From Bromus sterilis (taxonomy: Eukaryota; Streptophyta; Magnoliopsida; Poales; Poaceae): DNA of 64,000 nucleotides. The stretch spans positions 71,247,501-71,311,500 of the forward strand of contig OX465601.1 in NCBI GenBank assembly GCA_950022295.1. The letters run 5' to 3'. Every line of letters starts with the position of its first letter. Within the stretch, counting starts at the first letter, position 1. The translations under genes and the position numbers were made by a program. Of this stretch, positions 20,908 to 32,884 are shown one piece after another. Below the pieces are notes generated by a model. That model was not told the DNA's origin, did not search any database, and saw only the letters and a program-made list of their open reading frames with translations.

Positions 20908-23900
20908 TGTAACAGCCAAGATTTCACAAAAATTAAAATTTTTGTTTTCAGTGTGAATTGGTTGATTGCCTGCTTTGTTTGCGGTGTTTTCATCCCCGAT
21001 TTATCGATCGACGATTATTTCCCCCCCTCTTATCTCGTATCGGACGGAGACCGACCCTTGCCACCTTGACACTCGACCTTTGAGACACCGGGTTTCACCC
21101 GATCACCGTCGCGAAAACCGGCACGAGACCAGTCATCACCATCGGAACAAAAAACCCCATTTAATAATTAAATGGGTTATTTTATTGGGCGCCGGAAAAT
21201 AGTCTCGGAACGGTATCGAAGTGAGGTACAATTGATGGGATCGACGCGCTGAGCGTGTGGTTCGAGATTTCGTCCGAATCGGAGGTCGTATGCACTCCCG
21301 GCGGTCGGAAACGTGGAGTATCAGACGCAAGAGGGAAGACCCGAGGGTGGTTGCGTAAACTTGCCAGCCAGACCCTCTATATAAAGACCACCACTCCCCC
21401 TAGCCTTCTAGGGTTTCCCCCTTGTAAAAATTTGCATCCAGCCCCTCCACTTTGTCTAGATTTGCCATCTAGTCCCTCTCTCCCGAAACCCTAGCCTTCC
21501 AGCTAACCATAGCCGTCGGATCTTCAGATCAAGGGCTCTGGAGCCTCCATGTCACCCCAAAGGGGATCCCACAGCCACCCAGACCGGATTCGGGCCTCGC
21601 CGGGCCAAGCCGCCGCCGCGGGCCCGCGAGGCCCATCCGCGCGCCGCCACCTCCCGTGGACGTGCGCAGCCGTCGCCGAACTCCGGCCGCCGCCCCGCCG
21701 CGGTGAGCCTCCCCTCGCGCTCCACCTCCCTCTCCTCCTCCTCATCGCCCTCCCTCTCCTCTTCTCGCAGGACCGCCGCCGCCATGGTTGGCCGACGAGG
21801 TCGAGCTCCGCCGCGCCATGGATCCCGAGCCCGAGCTCGCCGGCCTCCTCCCGCTCGAAGTCGTGCCGTCCACGGCCGGCCGGCAACCGTCGCCGCCATG
21901 TCCAGATCGGGAGGAGCCCCGATCGGACCAGCCACCTCCGCCTGGGCCCGGCCTCCCTCCCGGCCAGCTCCCCACCGGCTCGCAGCCGGCCTCCCTGGCC
22001 CATCGGCCACCTCGGCTAGATGGGCCGAGCCCACTAGGGTGAGGTCGAGCCTTTTTTTTCATGTGTGCCTTTTTTTTCCAAATTTTTCTAAGTCCCTATG
22101 TATTATTGCTGCTGTATTCATTTTGCTAATAGATTTGCGATTAAACGGTAGCTCGTATGACGTTGCGCCCAAAAGGAAAATTGCTTAGTTTTGTGTGTAC
22201 TTCAGTTCATCTTTTGTGAGCATTTTGTTTTGAGGCATCTTGATTGTGTAATTGATGGTCAAACAGGGCATCCCGTCGTTATTTGCAAACTACTGTTAAC
22301 TGCTGCTGAAAATTGTTGCTTGATTGAAAATTTGGGTGACGGTTGCGTCGCAACAGTTCATCGGAATTGAGTGATTCTTGTTGCATCCTGTTAAGCATCA
22401 TGTGTACTTCCATCCTATGCAACCACTTGTCATGGTTGCCTGGTGTAGCTATATTAACTATTGCTCCAAAGTAGCTACCCTGTTGTTAGTGTGATGCTAT
22501 TTATATAAAGTTGCTACTTTGCTGCCTTGTATCTTTTTAACCGTGCATCCTATTGAGCATTGCAATATGTCATTTTGATCTATGCCATGTCTACTTCCAT
22601 TATATGTATTGTATTATCATGTTTGCATTTCTGGTCATAGATATGTTTCGCTCCAAAGTTGCTATGCCACCGTTTTTGACAGCCACCTCTGTTTTACACT
22701 AAGTGTGTAACTTTCCGATGTCATGTTGCATGCTTAATATCTTTTGATCTGTGATGCCTATGACCTTGATTCTTGTTTGTAGCTGATCACCATCATGTCT
22801 ACTTCATGCTCATGTATTGCTATGTCATGTTGCTGCACATTTACATATAGTTTTTCTCCTGTTTATACAGCATGAAAATAACAGTTTTGCCATGTTTTCC
22901 TGATTTTCACTAAGTCCTTGACCAGTAATGTTTTATAGCTTCTTGTGTTGCTTATAACTAGTGAACCATGATGCCTATTTGCATGTTTCCTTTTGCCATG
23001 CCTTCCTTGCCATGTCTAATGTAATTCCATGTCCTTTTGATGCATGTTTGCAATCTGTAGCTAGTTGTTTCATGGCTCTAAAGTGTGCTCCCTGATGTTA
23101 ACAACATGTGTGCTAACTTGTTTTGCTTATATCTTTTTAACCGCAACTCCGTTTGGAGTGTTCTTTACATGTAACTTGATTAGAATTTCTTGTACTTTGT
23201 GTTTATGCTATTGTTTGTTGTTATTAACCAACCTAAAATATGGTTTAGGGAAGAACAGTACCAAATCCTTTAATTGTCGTGGGGTACTTAGTGGAATGCC
23301 TTGGTTAGGATTGTGCCTCACTTAAATTGACTAGCATAGATAGTTTACTTTGTGCTTCACCTCTTGTCATGTTTGTGTGCTATGCCATGCTTGAGTGAGA
23401 TGCCATGTTAACAACCTTTGCTCATCTTGTGTAGCTAAACAACTTGAACCATTCTAAATGTGTGGTATCGTCGTTTGTGACGAGTACTCCACTTAACCTG
23501 TTAGTAACTGCTCTCGACGGTAGCTGCGATGTCTCGTGTTGCCTTATTGTTGATGCTTGCTTATGATTGCTTCGTAGTAATAGATGCTTGCTCGTCGATT
23601 GCCTTTTCCAGTGTTTCCTTCTTGTGTGCTTCCGCGGGTACCTCTCGGAGACGTTGCGAGCTTGCGATCGACTACACCTTCGGTTTCGTCTTCTCATCAG
23701 GTAAGGGGGAGCATATATCATGCTTATAGTTTTCAGCTCACTCGCGCCTAGGTGTAGGATAGAACGATTGCTTGATCCTACCACTTTCTATTCATGCCTC
23801 TCAAATAAACCCAAATAGCCATGTCCTCCACAACCCAGCAAACCTTGTTCGGCTATGTTACTTTTGCTCGCTGCTCAGCCACTGCTTAGTATGCATGCTA

Positions 23901-25328
23901 GGATGTTATCAAATGTTACCTCCTGTTACTCCTTGGTTTGGGATATCACATTATTATATTGTTGTGGATGATATGATTATTATAATGTTGACTATATTCG
24001 ACAAAGGATGGAAGGTCTAGGCTATCCCGCCCCGACGCTTTGTTCCATTCGAGTCACCTAGGACCCGTGTTCCGGGTATTGTGTCTCTTGACGACCGTGC
24101 CTAACCGCGTGTGGGATTTTATGGGGTCCCCTTTTCTTACCTATCAAGATTCAAACATTTCCAGTGGTGGCCCAAGCTGATTTACCATTTGAAACCGTGT
24201 GTGTGCTGGTCGGCCACCAGTAGTTTTCAAACCAACTCGGACCAGTGAGGACATGGTTCCTTGCTGGCCCATCATGACCTGCTGAGGACCCGGTCTCATG
24301 TGATATTAACCGACAATCCAAACCTGGAGTCATATGGTAGAGACCAAATCGAGAGCGCGGCCAGCTCCTGAGCTGGATGTCGACTCACCGGGGGCCACCC
24401 GGACTTGTTTGTTGTTAGCTAGAGGGACCTGTCGTTTCGGATCTCCCGGGACTAAATCATAAAATGGCTTCCTGTGATGGGTAGAAACTGAGAGAGATGG
24501 GCGTGCGTGCGGAGCCTTATAATGGGCAGTTGGTACACCCCTGCAGGGTTAAATCTTTTCGAGAAGCCGTGTCCACGGTTATGGACGACTTGAGACCTAC
24601 TCCTTGTTCATAGACAACAACAACTGAGATAATCTTAATATAGCTTGATCAACGTGTGTGTGCCTTGACTGCTTCTTCTTCGTCGGGATGCGAAGAGGAG
24701 GACAAGGATAGGTTAGGTGTTTTGCTTGCGTAACTAGGTGGATAGCAGACTTGTTGGAGGCGATTCCTCAACGAATGCTTGGCTTCTTATCTTATTCTCT
24801 AGATCGTTAGCCACTTCATAAATGCTAGTGCGGCAGCAACCTCACCACTTACCCCATCATTACCATAAACTCTGGGTCAGTTGCTGGGTCAGTTGACCAC
24901 TACAGTTGGATGCTGAGTACTTCTGTACTCATGATACTAGCCCCAAACTCTTTTCAGGGTTCTTGATCGACAATAGGTATGGTGATCGACGTTTCACGTG
25001 GAGACTCGACGGCGACTAGTTAGGCGGATCCCGGCGGAGGGCCTGGACCCGTGTGGTTATGGGGATCGATGATTTTCTTTTTCCCACTAGGCATTTGGTT
25101 GTAGTCTGTACTCAGACATGTATCTTCCGCTGATGTAATGTAATTAAGGCAATTGTATGCCGATTGTATGAGATGTTGTATCCTTGTAACTGTAATGTTG
25201 TGATATCATGTCGGAAATCCGGGGCATATGACTTTGTCATTTGTCGCGGTGGGACCGATATATGCTTCGTCCCCGGATCTGGATGGAAACATCTAGATCT
25301 GGAACAGTACCGCATATCGGGCCTTACA
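20908..25328 (+). repeat. 4.4 kb solo LTR inside the hAT element
   Basis: The LTR starts TGTAACAGCC and ends CCTTACA, giving a 5 bp terminal inverted repeat TGTAA/TTACA. It is flanked by TGGGG on both sides (20903-20907 and 25329-25333). It has a TATA box at 21378-21386, then a GC-rich leader (about 21540-22040) and a long T-rich stretch to about 23700. It shares the CCCTGCAGGG palindrome (24539-24548) and the TGAGTAC...GTACTCA hairpin (24914-24931) with the H LTRs. No internal region or second LTR is present. The G-rich duplication is weaker evidence than a complex one would be. Confidence 0.65.
21378..21386 (+). promoter_or_regulatory. TATA box of the 4.4 kb solo LTR
   Basis: TATATAAAG, about 40 bp upstream of CTAGGGTTTCCCCC, in the usual promoter-to-leader order. 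It supports plus-strand orientation of the LTR. Confidence 0.5.
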
Positions 25329-25687
25329 TGGGGGGCTGCTATGCGCTGCACTTGTGCTGGATCCTGACGAGACCATTGGTGGCGACGGCGGGGTTAATCG
25401 TGGGAGCGGCTGCTGGGCGCCCAAAAGTTATCGCTATCGCAAGGGAATTGTCATGCGCCGTTCTGTCGCTCGCGGGGTTGAAGCGGGGATTTTTTTTGTG
25501 ATTTCAGACATATGAATCCCACAATTTATCGGTGAAAATCGGCCTGTCAACCCGTAAATCGGTCTGACATCTGATAAATCATTCTGACCGATAAATTAGA
25601 GCAATATGCGTTTATCTTATCGGTGGAACCCCGATAAGCGATATATCGGCCGACATATCGAAATATCGGTCGATATTTGTAACAGTG

Positions 25688-26202
25688 CTATCTACTAATT
25701 GGCCAAATCAATAAAATCAACGGAGAACATGCAATAATTACTCAAGAACAAAAATATAAAAGGATAACCAAATATATAACTCATGACAATTGGAACATAA
25801 TCTCATAATCCATCGGATCCCAGCAAATACAGCATAGCAACAACAGAAAGAATTAAATAGATGCCTTGATCATGTAGGGAAGCTCACAAGGGCTAAGAAT
25901 TGAAGAACAAGATTTGAGAGAAGACATCACATAGCTACTGGTCATGGACACATGGTCCAAGGGGGACTACTCACGGCACATCCGGGAAGCGCTCATGGTG
26001 GTGGAGAAGCTCCCAGAGTTCAATCCTCCCTCCGGCAGGGTGCCGGGAAGAGGTCTTTTGGTGCTCCCGATCTTGGAAATAGAGGTGAAAATAGCGATGT
26101 GGGGCTCTCTTTGAGGGTTTTCGGAACGAGGAGTAAATATACGCTGATGGGGGCCACCAGGGGTGGCCCCTCCCTCCAGGCGCCCTGGCAGGGTACCGGT
26201 AG
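25688..26202 (-). repeat. F LTR, part 3
   Basis: It begins with the right CTATCTAC duplication and continues the F LTR through the segments matching A LTR 890 down to about 360. It is cut at about 26202, where element C sequence starts. Confidence 0.7.
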
Positions 26203-27496
26203 AGGTTGAAGATGGTCTCTCTCAAGCAACCCTGCAATTAAGATAGAAGAAGTCTCTTGTGTCCCCAACACACCTAATACAACTAGGAGTTGTATAGGTG
26301 CACTAGTTCGGCGAAGATATGGTAAAATATGGGTGATAGGTGTGGCAAAGCAAGGTAATATAAATCTGTAATAAAAATTACAGCAAGGTAGCAGGTAGTA
26401 AACGTGAGCACAAACGGTATTACAATGGTGGAAACAAGGCCTAGGATTCATACTTTCATTAGTGGCAACTCCCAACAACATTAACATAGTCTAATCACAT
26501 GATATTTGCACTAAAACATGCATTGGAGACGTACTCGGAGGTCATTCCTTTGTGTTCAAGAGAGGACAAGAATTGTGTAGGGCTACAAAAGCACACCTTA
26601 GAGTTCGTAGTTCTCATCTACGGATTTCCCAATGTCACCGCGGCCATCCAAAGAGAGTACCCCAATCACCACAACCTATCTCAAGGATAGTCAAAGACAA
26701 GCACCAAGAGACTCTCAATCTTCAATCCACACAAAAGAGGAAATCACTCATGAAAATATTCTTCTAATCCATGTCCAATAGACCACTGTCACCTTGGTCT
26801 CGGGGATTATACTAGATAAAGACAAGTGAGTACATCAAATCCAATACATAGAAGAAGGGGAAACATCATAGGATCATCCTAGATTAACATAGCCTATGAT
26901 CACAATCAAGATCACATCATGGGAGATAGAATTGACCACATAGCTACTGTAGAAACCTCAGCCCCGAGGAGGAACTACTCCCGCATCATGGAGGGAGAAG
27001 CAACGTCGATGGAGATGAATCCGGGGGCACTTCCCCGTCCCGGCAAGGTGCCGACACAGGAATTCTGGTCCCCCGAAGCTTGTTGGCGATGGCGGCAGAT
27101 ATCGTAATTGCTTCTGGAGAAAAGGGTTCTGGAATCAGGGTTTTCGCAGCGCGAGTAAAAATAAGGGCCAAGGGGGGCACCAGGGGAGGTCCCAGTCGCC
27201 CAGGTGGCCGCCTGGGTGACAGGTGTCTCCCCTCTGGCTCTCCTTCGGCCGTCTGGAGTCTTCTGGAACGCTGCTTTTTTATATATTTTCCCCGGAATTT
27301 TCCGGACACTTTAAGTAATGGGAAAACCTGAAATACAAAAACAGCAAAAACCAGAAACTAGCACTAGGTGCATTGAGTTAATAGGTTAGTCAAAATATGA
27401 TCAAAAGTGTACGAAAGTGTATCAAAAGCATAGCAATATCACGCAAAACATGCATGGAGCAAGCAGAAAATTATAGATACATTTGGGACGTATCAA
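26203..27496 (-). repeat. 3' LTR of element C, truncated
   Basis: Matches 33001-34280 with scattered differences. About 100 bp of the U5 end are missing at the junction with F. It ends GGGACGTATCA, the reverse complement of the TGATACGTCCC start. Confidence 0.85.
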
Positions 27497-27534
27497 CATC
27501 CCCATGCTTAATTCCTGCTCGTCCTCGGGTAGGT
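27497..27534 (-). promoter_or_regulatory. Terminal hairpin and PPT of element C
   Basis: Read on the minus strand, CCTACCCG-AGGA-CGAGCAGG (27515-27534) precedes AAGCATGGGGATG next to the LTR. Relative to A, the stem has one extra mismatch and the PPT has AAGCAT in place of AAGCTT. Confidence 0.65.
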
Positions 27535-30350
27535 AAATGATAACAAGAATAATTTCTGTGGTAACATGCTACCAACCATATAAGAACTTTTAAGTAAGGA
27601 AAGCAACACATGTAATTCAATTCAAGTCATAACAAGCAAGAGTCTATATTATCATTGAAACAAGCAATGTAGAACATAAAGGTGCAAGGGCTCTCATTGT
27701 CCGTGACTCGAATGTCTCCAAGTGGTGTTTGCGTGCAAGAAGTGGGGGATGGGAATACGAGAGAAAAATCTTTATTTGTTGAGAACTCAATCTACTAAAG
27801 TTTCACACTTATTCTTCTTTGGAATCTTATCTTGACTCGTCCCCAGACCACTAGCCAGGTACAAGTCAATTTGATCCACTCCCTTTCGATATTTTGAGCA
27901 CTCATGCAATGGATGAGCGTAAGCACGAGAGTTGACACTTAGGATGGCAAAGAGAGAGATATGGTGGAGGAGGAAGACAAAAAAGGTGTGAAATTCTCAC
28001 GTCAATGAGGACAATCATAGGCGAGAGGGCCAAATGATAGATATGATGTGAGGAGTAGGGATTGCCATGCAACGGATGCACATACGAGCTCAGAAAAGCT
28101 CTCCAATTTAACTAGTGGGGGTGCATCCAACTTGCTCGCTCAAGAAGACCTAGAGATCATTTGAGGAGGCTCATCATTGGAATATACAAGCCAAGTTCTA
28201 AAGTGCGAAGGTCCCCACATAGCTATATGCATATATGATCATCTCTATGGAGCACAAGGTATAAGAGGGAGTACAAGTGTGGATCTTTCAACAGGAATAT
28301 TAGTGTTGCCCCCTTCTCTCTTTTTATTTTCTATTTCTCTTTTTTTGTATTTTTTGTATTTTTTGGTGGCCTCCATGGCTCTTTCTATTTAACTCTCATT
28401 TGTCCTCTGAGGGATCTTTAAATTTTTTCCTCTTTTGGGATCTTTTCCTCACTTAAGGGCAACACTCTATTTTACATGGAGTATAGAAGATCTTCACACT
28501 TTACAAGGTACTCAACATAAAGAAGATGTAGCTATCATGATGTATGCAAATGTATGCATCTGCCAGTGTAGCAGGAACATGTATGACATGAAGATCAAGT
28601 CATGAGAAGGTGGATGTTGCATGGCAATATACCTCCGAAAGGCTATGGAAATGCCTTGATAGGTAGGTATGGTGGCTGTTTTGAGGAAATATATAATGAG
28701 GTTTATGATGACAGAGTGTATCATGCCAATGGTTTGGATGCACCGGCGAGGTGGACGCTAACTCTCGGAGTGAGAAGAGGGCAATGCACGGTACCGAAGA
28801 GGCTAGCAAATATGAGGAGGTGGAAGTGTCAACTTTCAATACTTACATTAGTCCGAAGAACTCATGCACTTATTATCTGTAACTCTAAATCTAATCAGGA
28901 GGTTCACAAAGAGATGAGTACCCCGAGGAGGAGTGTATGGGGTTTTGGTTATCCTTGCGCATCCTTGACTCATGGTACGTGAGTGTACTCTAATATTCGA
29001 TCCCTCCAAAGATTAGTGATCCATCTAGTAGCTAGAGTTCTCAACTAGTTTTTGTAGTTTTTGAAAATAAACACGGATTGCCAAAAATACGACAGCTATC
29101 ACTAATAGGTTAGAGCTCTTGACACCAAAAGCTCAAACATTACTCACAACAATACCTTAAAACTATTGCAAGTTACTACTACAATTGAATAGAAACCTAA
29201 ATCACCTACTTTAAATCAAGACACAACTCAGTGCAAGAAGCCAACTCTCTAAATAAGATAAACATGAAAACTCAACAGAGTTCCAGCAACAAACTAAACA
29301 AAAGCTCTTTAAAAATATAAACATGAAAACTAAGAGCTAAACATGACAACAGCTACGAAAAGATAAAGCACACACAACAAAAGAAAGATAAGCATGAAAA
29401 TTCTATGATGTGTTCTAGTTTGAAGTGGAGCGTGTTTCTCTACCACACAAAGAAAGCTGGGTTCTAACTTGTTATGAACAGCAAACAAATTTAAAGAAAA
29501 CTAGAAAGTAAACTAAAGAGCAAGACGCTCCAAGCATAGCACATATCGCATGAAGTGATAAAAATATAGTGAGACGAAGGACGAACTGATAATTGTTGAT
29601 GAAGAAGGGGATGCACGGGGGCATCCCCAAGCTTAGACACTTGAGTATCCTTGGATATTTATTGGGGATGCATGGGGGCATCCCCAAGCTTGAACGTTTG
29701 ACACTCCCGGATCTTCTTTCATCATCTTCCCTCGCACACTTGAAAACTCCCTTCATACATAACTCATCATAAGCTGATTAGAGAGGTTAGTACCCTTAAT
29801 AAAATAATTTGCTTCTACTCGAAATAAAGATTTTCTTGAAGGGCTATTGTTTCTCAAGGTTGCCAAAAAGTTTTTGCAAATAAAAAGCTAGCGCAAGACT
29901 TGCAAAAGTGAGGAAAGGCAGAACATGGCAGAATCTGTGAAAAACATATCAGCAGGTAGTAAATAATTTTTTCGGGGTACTTCTGCAACTCAAATCAAAA
30001 AACTTAGAAGAGACGCTCGAAAGCCAATTGTATAGAGCACGCTTTAAAAAAATCAGATCAAAAAGATGATCTGGTGATTTTAGGAGAATTTTTCCGTCCA
30101 AGGACATAATCTATTTTCTAGACAATATGTCACAACTTTTGAACTTTCTTGCAATCAGAGGCTAAACTTGGCACAAAGCTTGAAAATAAAGCTACAATGA
30201 TGTTGCTACAGTAGTAACAATCATCAAGACCGCTAAAAACTGCAAAAAAAACTGAAAGTAAAGATAACAAGGGTTGTCTCCCTAGAGATCTTTCTTTATA
30301 GCCATAAAGATAGGCTTAAGATTTTAATGATGCTCTCGTAGGAATAAGAG
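27535..30350 (-). other. Noncoding 3' tail of element C
   Basis: Homologous to 3884-6757 of A along its length, with only short ORFs. It contains the twin hairpins at 29607-29628 and 29664-29685, each followed by CATCCCCAAGCTT (minus-strand PPT core), and the 94 aa small ORF at 29472-29756. Confidence 0.75.
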
Positions 30351-32780
30351 TTAAAGAACAAAAGAGAGCATCAATAAGAAAATACCAAACACATTAAGTC
30401 TAACATGCTTCCTATGCATAGGAATATTGCAATAGAATAATTCATTTAAGCACAAAGCAATAAGCATAGGAAGGCAAAACAAGTGCAGCTCCAAAACCTT
30501 CAACATAAAGGGAGGGAACATGATATTATCAAAATATCTATAAGCATATGTTCCCTTCTCATAATAATTTTCAGTGGGATCATGAATAAACTCAACAATA
30601 TAAGTATCGCATAAAGCATTGTTACCATGATCCACATGCAAAAGGGTACTCTTACTCTCCACATAAGCATAATCTTTCTCATTGGTAATAGTGGGAGTAG
30701 GACTATCATAAACAACTTGAACACTATAGATTAATTGTGTATTAGGAAGATGGTGTTCAACAAGGGAGTAATTCCCTCCATGATTATGACAAGTTTCATA
30801 AGGATAATTTCTCCTCATGTCATAGGTACCTTTACAATCATTATAGATAGGAGTTATAACATCATCATAGTAGAGAAGAGCATTATCATTGCTAGCAACT
30901 ATATTTGTAAACATGTTGTCGTTATTCTTACTAGCAAAAGAATTATCAATTACCACATCACTAATGGGTAAAGGACTTGCAATCTTATCATCCCCAAGCT
31001 TAGAGCTTTCCATATCATCACTCTCAGAGTTGGTACCAAAAAGATTTTCAAGATCATAAGTAACATTATCATCATTTTCCCAATCACAAAAAGTAACATG
31101 CATATCATAATCAAAATCATCTTCAATAGTGCCTGCGGACTTAACACCAGGATAATAATGAATGCAATCAAGCTCACCATCCTCCAAAAAATTATGTCCG
31201 TTAGGATAAAAATTGATGCGAGGAATATGCTCAGTCCAGGTTGATACCCATTATTCTTCCTTCTTGCTCCTCTTTCTCCTCCTCTTCTTTTTATTCTTTT
31301 TCACCTTAGGAGGGAGTGGTTGGAGTTGAAGTTTCTCCACATATCCTGGTTTATCATTAGAAACAATAGGGGAAACTTGGGAGAAACTCTCCTTTTTATT
31401 AGTAGAAATATAAGAGACATTTTTATACTTTGGTGAAGTTTCCTCCTTTCTAATCTTACTTATGTAATCATTTTCATGGCAATTAACAACAAAATAGAGA
31501 TGGCAATTTTGCAAAGTGTTGTTTATTCCTAAGGCATTAACATCTAGCCAAGAAGTCTTTTCTAATAACTCTTCACACACCAAAAATAACATAAGTTCAT
31601 CATAAAGATCAGGGGTAATCATGTTATCACACAATTGCTTAACTGTTATGTTTTGAAAGTGCATGCATTGAAAATTAAAGTGACCCTCTATACAGCAAAG
31701 TTCACAAGTAAAAGGATAAAGGCCACACAATTCTCTAGCAATTTCATTTAAATCTTTGACCCAAGTGATTGTTCTTTCATGCTTATGTTGCTTACAATAA
31801 TTCTCTTCTTCAATCATAGACTATTCATAAGGTCTATCCACTCCACAAAAATTAACATGCTTATATAAAACTTCATTTCCGGGAATTGGATCATGCATGT
31901 TGCAATCATCATGAACAATTTCATCTTCTTTGCAAATATCTTTAAAAGGTTCATGATGCTTGATCCAATTATCCATAGGCATATTAAGATGTGAAGCAAA
32001 AGATTTGAGGAAATCAACAAGGAGTTGAGAATCAAGCCCAAACTAAGCACTAAACTTATTAAAATTTGCAGTTTCAACAAATGACTTAATGCAATCATAC
32101 TCATAATTTATACCTGACTCTTTACCTTTGTCGATCTCCCAATCTTTAGTATTGCGTTGAATTCTTTCAAGGAGTTCCCATTTAGCATCTGTATTTTCAT
32201 TTGTGAAAGAACCCATAGAGGAAGCATCGAGAAAGTCTTTATCCTGTCGAGAGAGCCTTTCATAAAAAATAGTAATAATTATATCTTTGGGGAGCCCATG
32301 GTTAGGACATTTTAGCATTAAAGTTTCCAGTCTCCCCCAAGCTTGAGATATGATCTCTCCGTCATGAGGATAGAAATTATAAACATAATTCCTATTCTCA
32401 TGAACTTCATGAAGAGGATAAAACTTGGAGTAAAAGAGAGACTGGATCTCTTCCCAATCCAGCAGGTGAGATTCATCTAGTAGCCTATACCATTCCAATG
32501 TTTTTCCTTCCAGTGACAAGGCAAATAATTTCCTCATGACTCCACCTCTTGTAAAACCTGAAATCTTAAATAACTCAGAAAGTTCTGTAAGTTTCAACAA
32601 ATGGGTACTAGGATGGATTGTTCCATCCCCTGCATAGCAATCATTCCTTATTATTTCAATTATCCCAAGTGGTATTTCGAATGGGATATAATTAGTAGGT
32701 GGAGAATACTTCTCTACCATGGGTGTGGTAAAGCGGCCTTCCCCAAGCAGAGAACTAAGAGTGCAATTTTCCATAAACAT
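30351..32780 (-). pseudogene. Gag-like polyprotein of element C with three in-frame stops
   Basis: The ATG is at 32780 (MFMENCTLSSLLGEGRF). One frame runs about 810 codons, interrupted only by TAG at 32043-32045, TAG near 31818-31820 and TAA at 31251-31253; no frameshift is seen. Residues about 20-230 form a retrotransposon gag domain (WYRLLDESHLLDWEEIQ, ISQAWGRLETLMLKCPNHGL, FYERLSRQDKDFLD). A CCHC knuckle CELCCIEGHFNFQC lies near 31665-31706, followed by a Lys/Arg-rich tract (KKNKKKRRRKRSKKEE). The last third is acidic (DDFDYDMHV, DLENLFGTNSESDD). It ends with two hydrophobic stretches (LFCLPMLIALCL and FGIFLLMLSFVL) that could be membrane segments. There is no protease, RT or integrase motif. 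Confidence 0.8.
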
Positions 32781-32854
32781 AACTAGTGAAAAATAAAAAA
32801 AAGAAACAAAAAGATTTAATTGCAAGATCTAAAGATATACCTTCAAACCTTACC

Positions 32855-32872
32855 TCGGCGGCAATGGCGCCA
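32855..32872 (-). other. Primer binding site of element C (mutated)
   Basis: Minus strand TGGCGCCATTGCCGCCGA. It matches the tRNA-Asp-type site of the other elements except for changes at the G/A position and in the GGGG run. Confidence 0.65.
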
Positions 32873-32884
32873 GAAATAGCTTGA

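Larger units (their letters stand above)
20712..25687. mobile_element. hAT-like DNA transposon (non-autonomous) carrying a solo LTR
   Basis: The 8 bp target duplication CTATCTAC is perfect (20704-20711 and 25688-25695). Terminal inverted repeats match at 13 of 17 positions: CAATGTTCAAGATATCG at left, and CACTGTTACAAATATCG as the reverse complement at right. Both subterminal regions are rich in CGATA/ATCGG motifs. Without the LTR inserted at 20908-25328, the element is only about 550 bp and has no transposase. The 8 bp duplication and CA-start TIRs fit hAT. The copy disrupts the F LTR. Confidence 0.75.

Noticed and set aside
21549..22188. Overlapping 100-160 aa frames on both strands in the GC-rich block
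   Set aside because: High GC removes stop codons in all frames. The peptides are Pro/Arg/Ala-rich with no recognisable domain.
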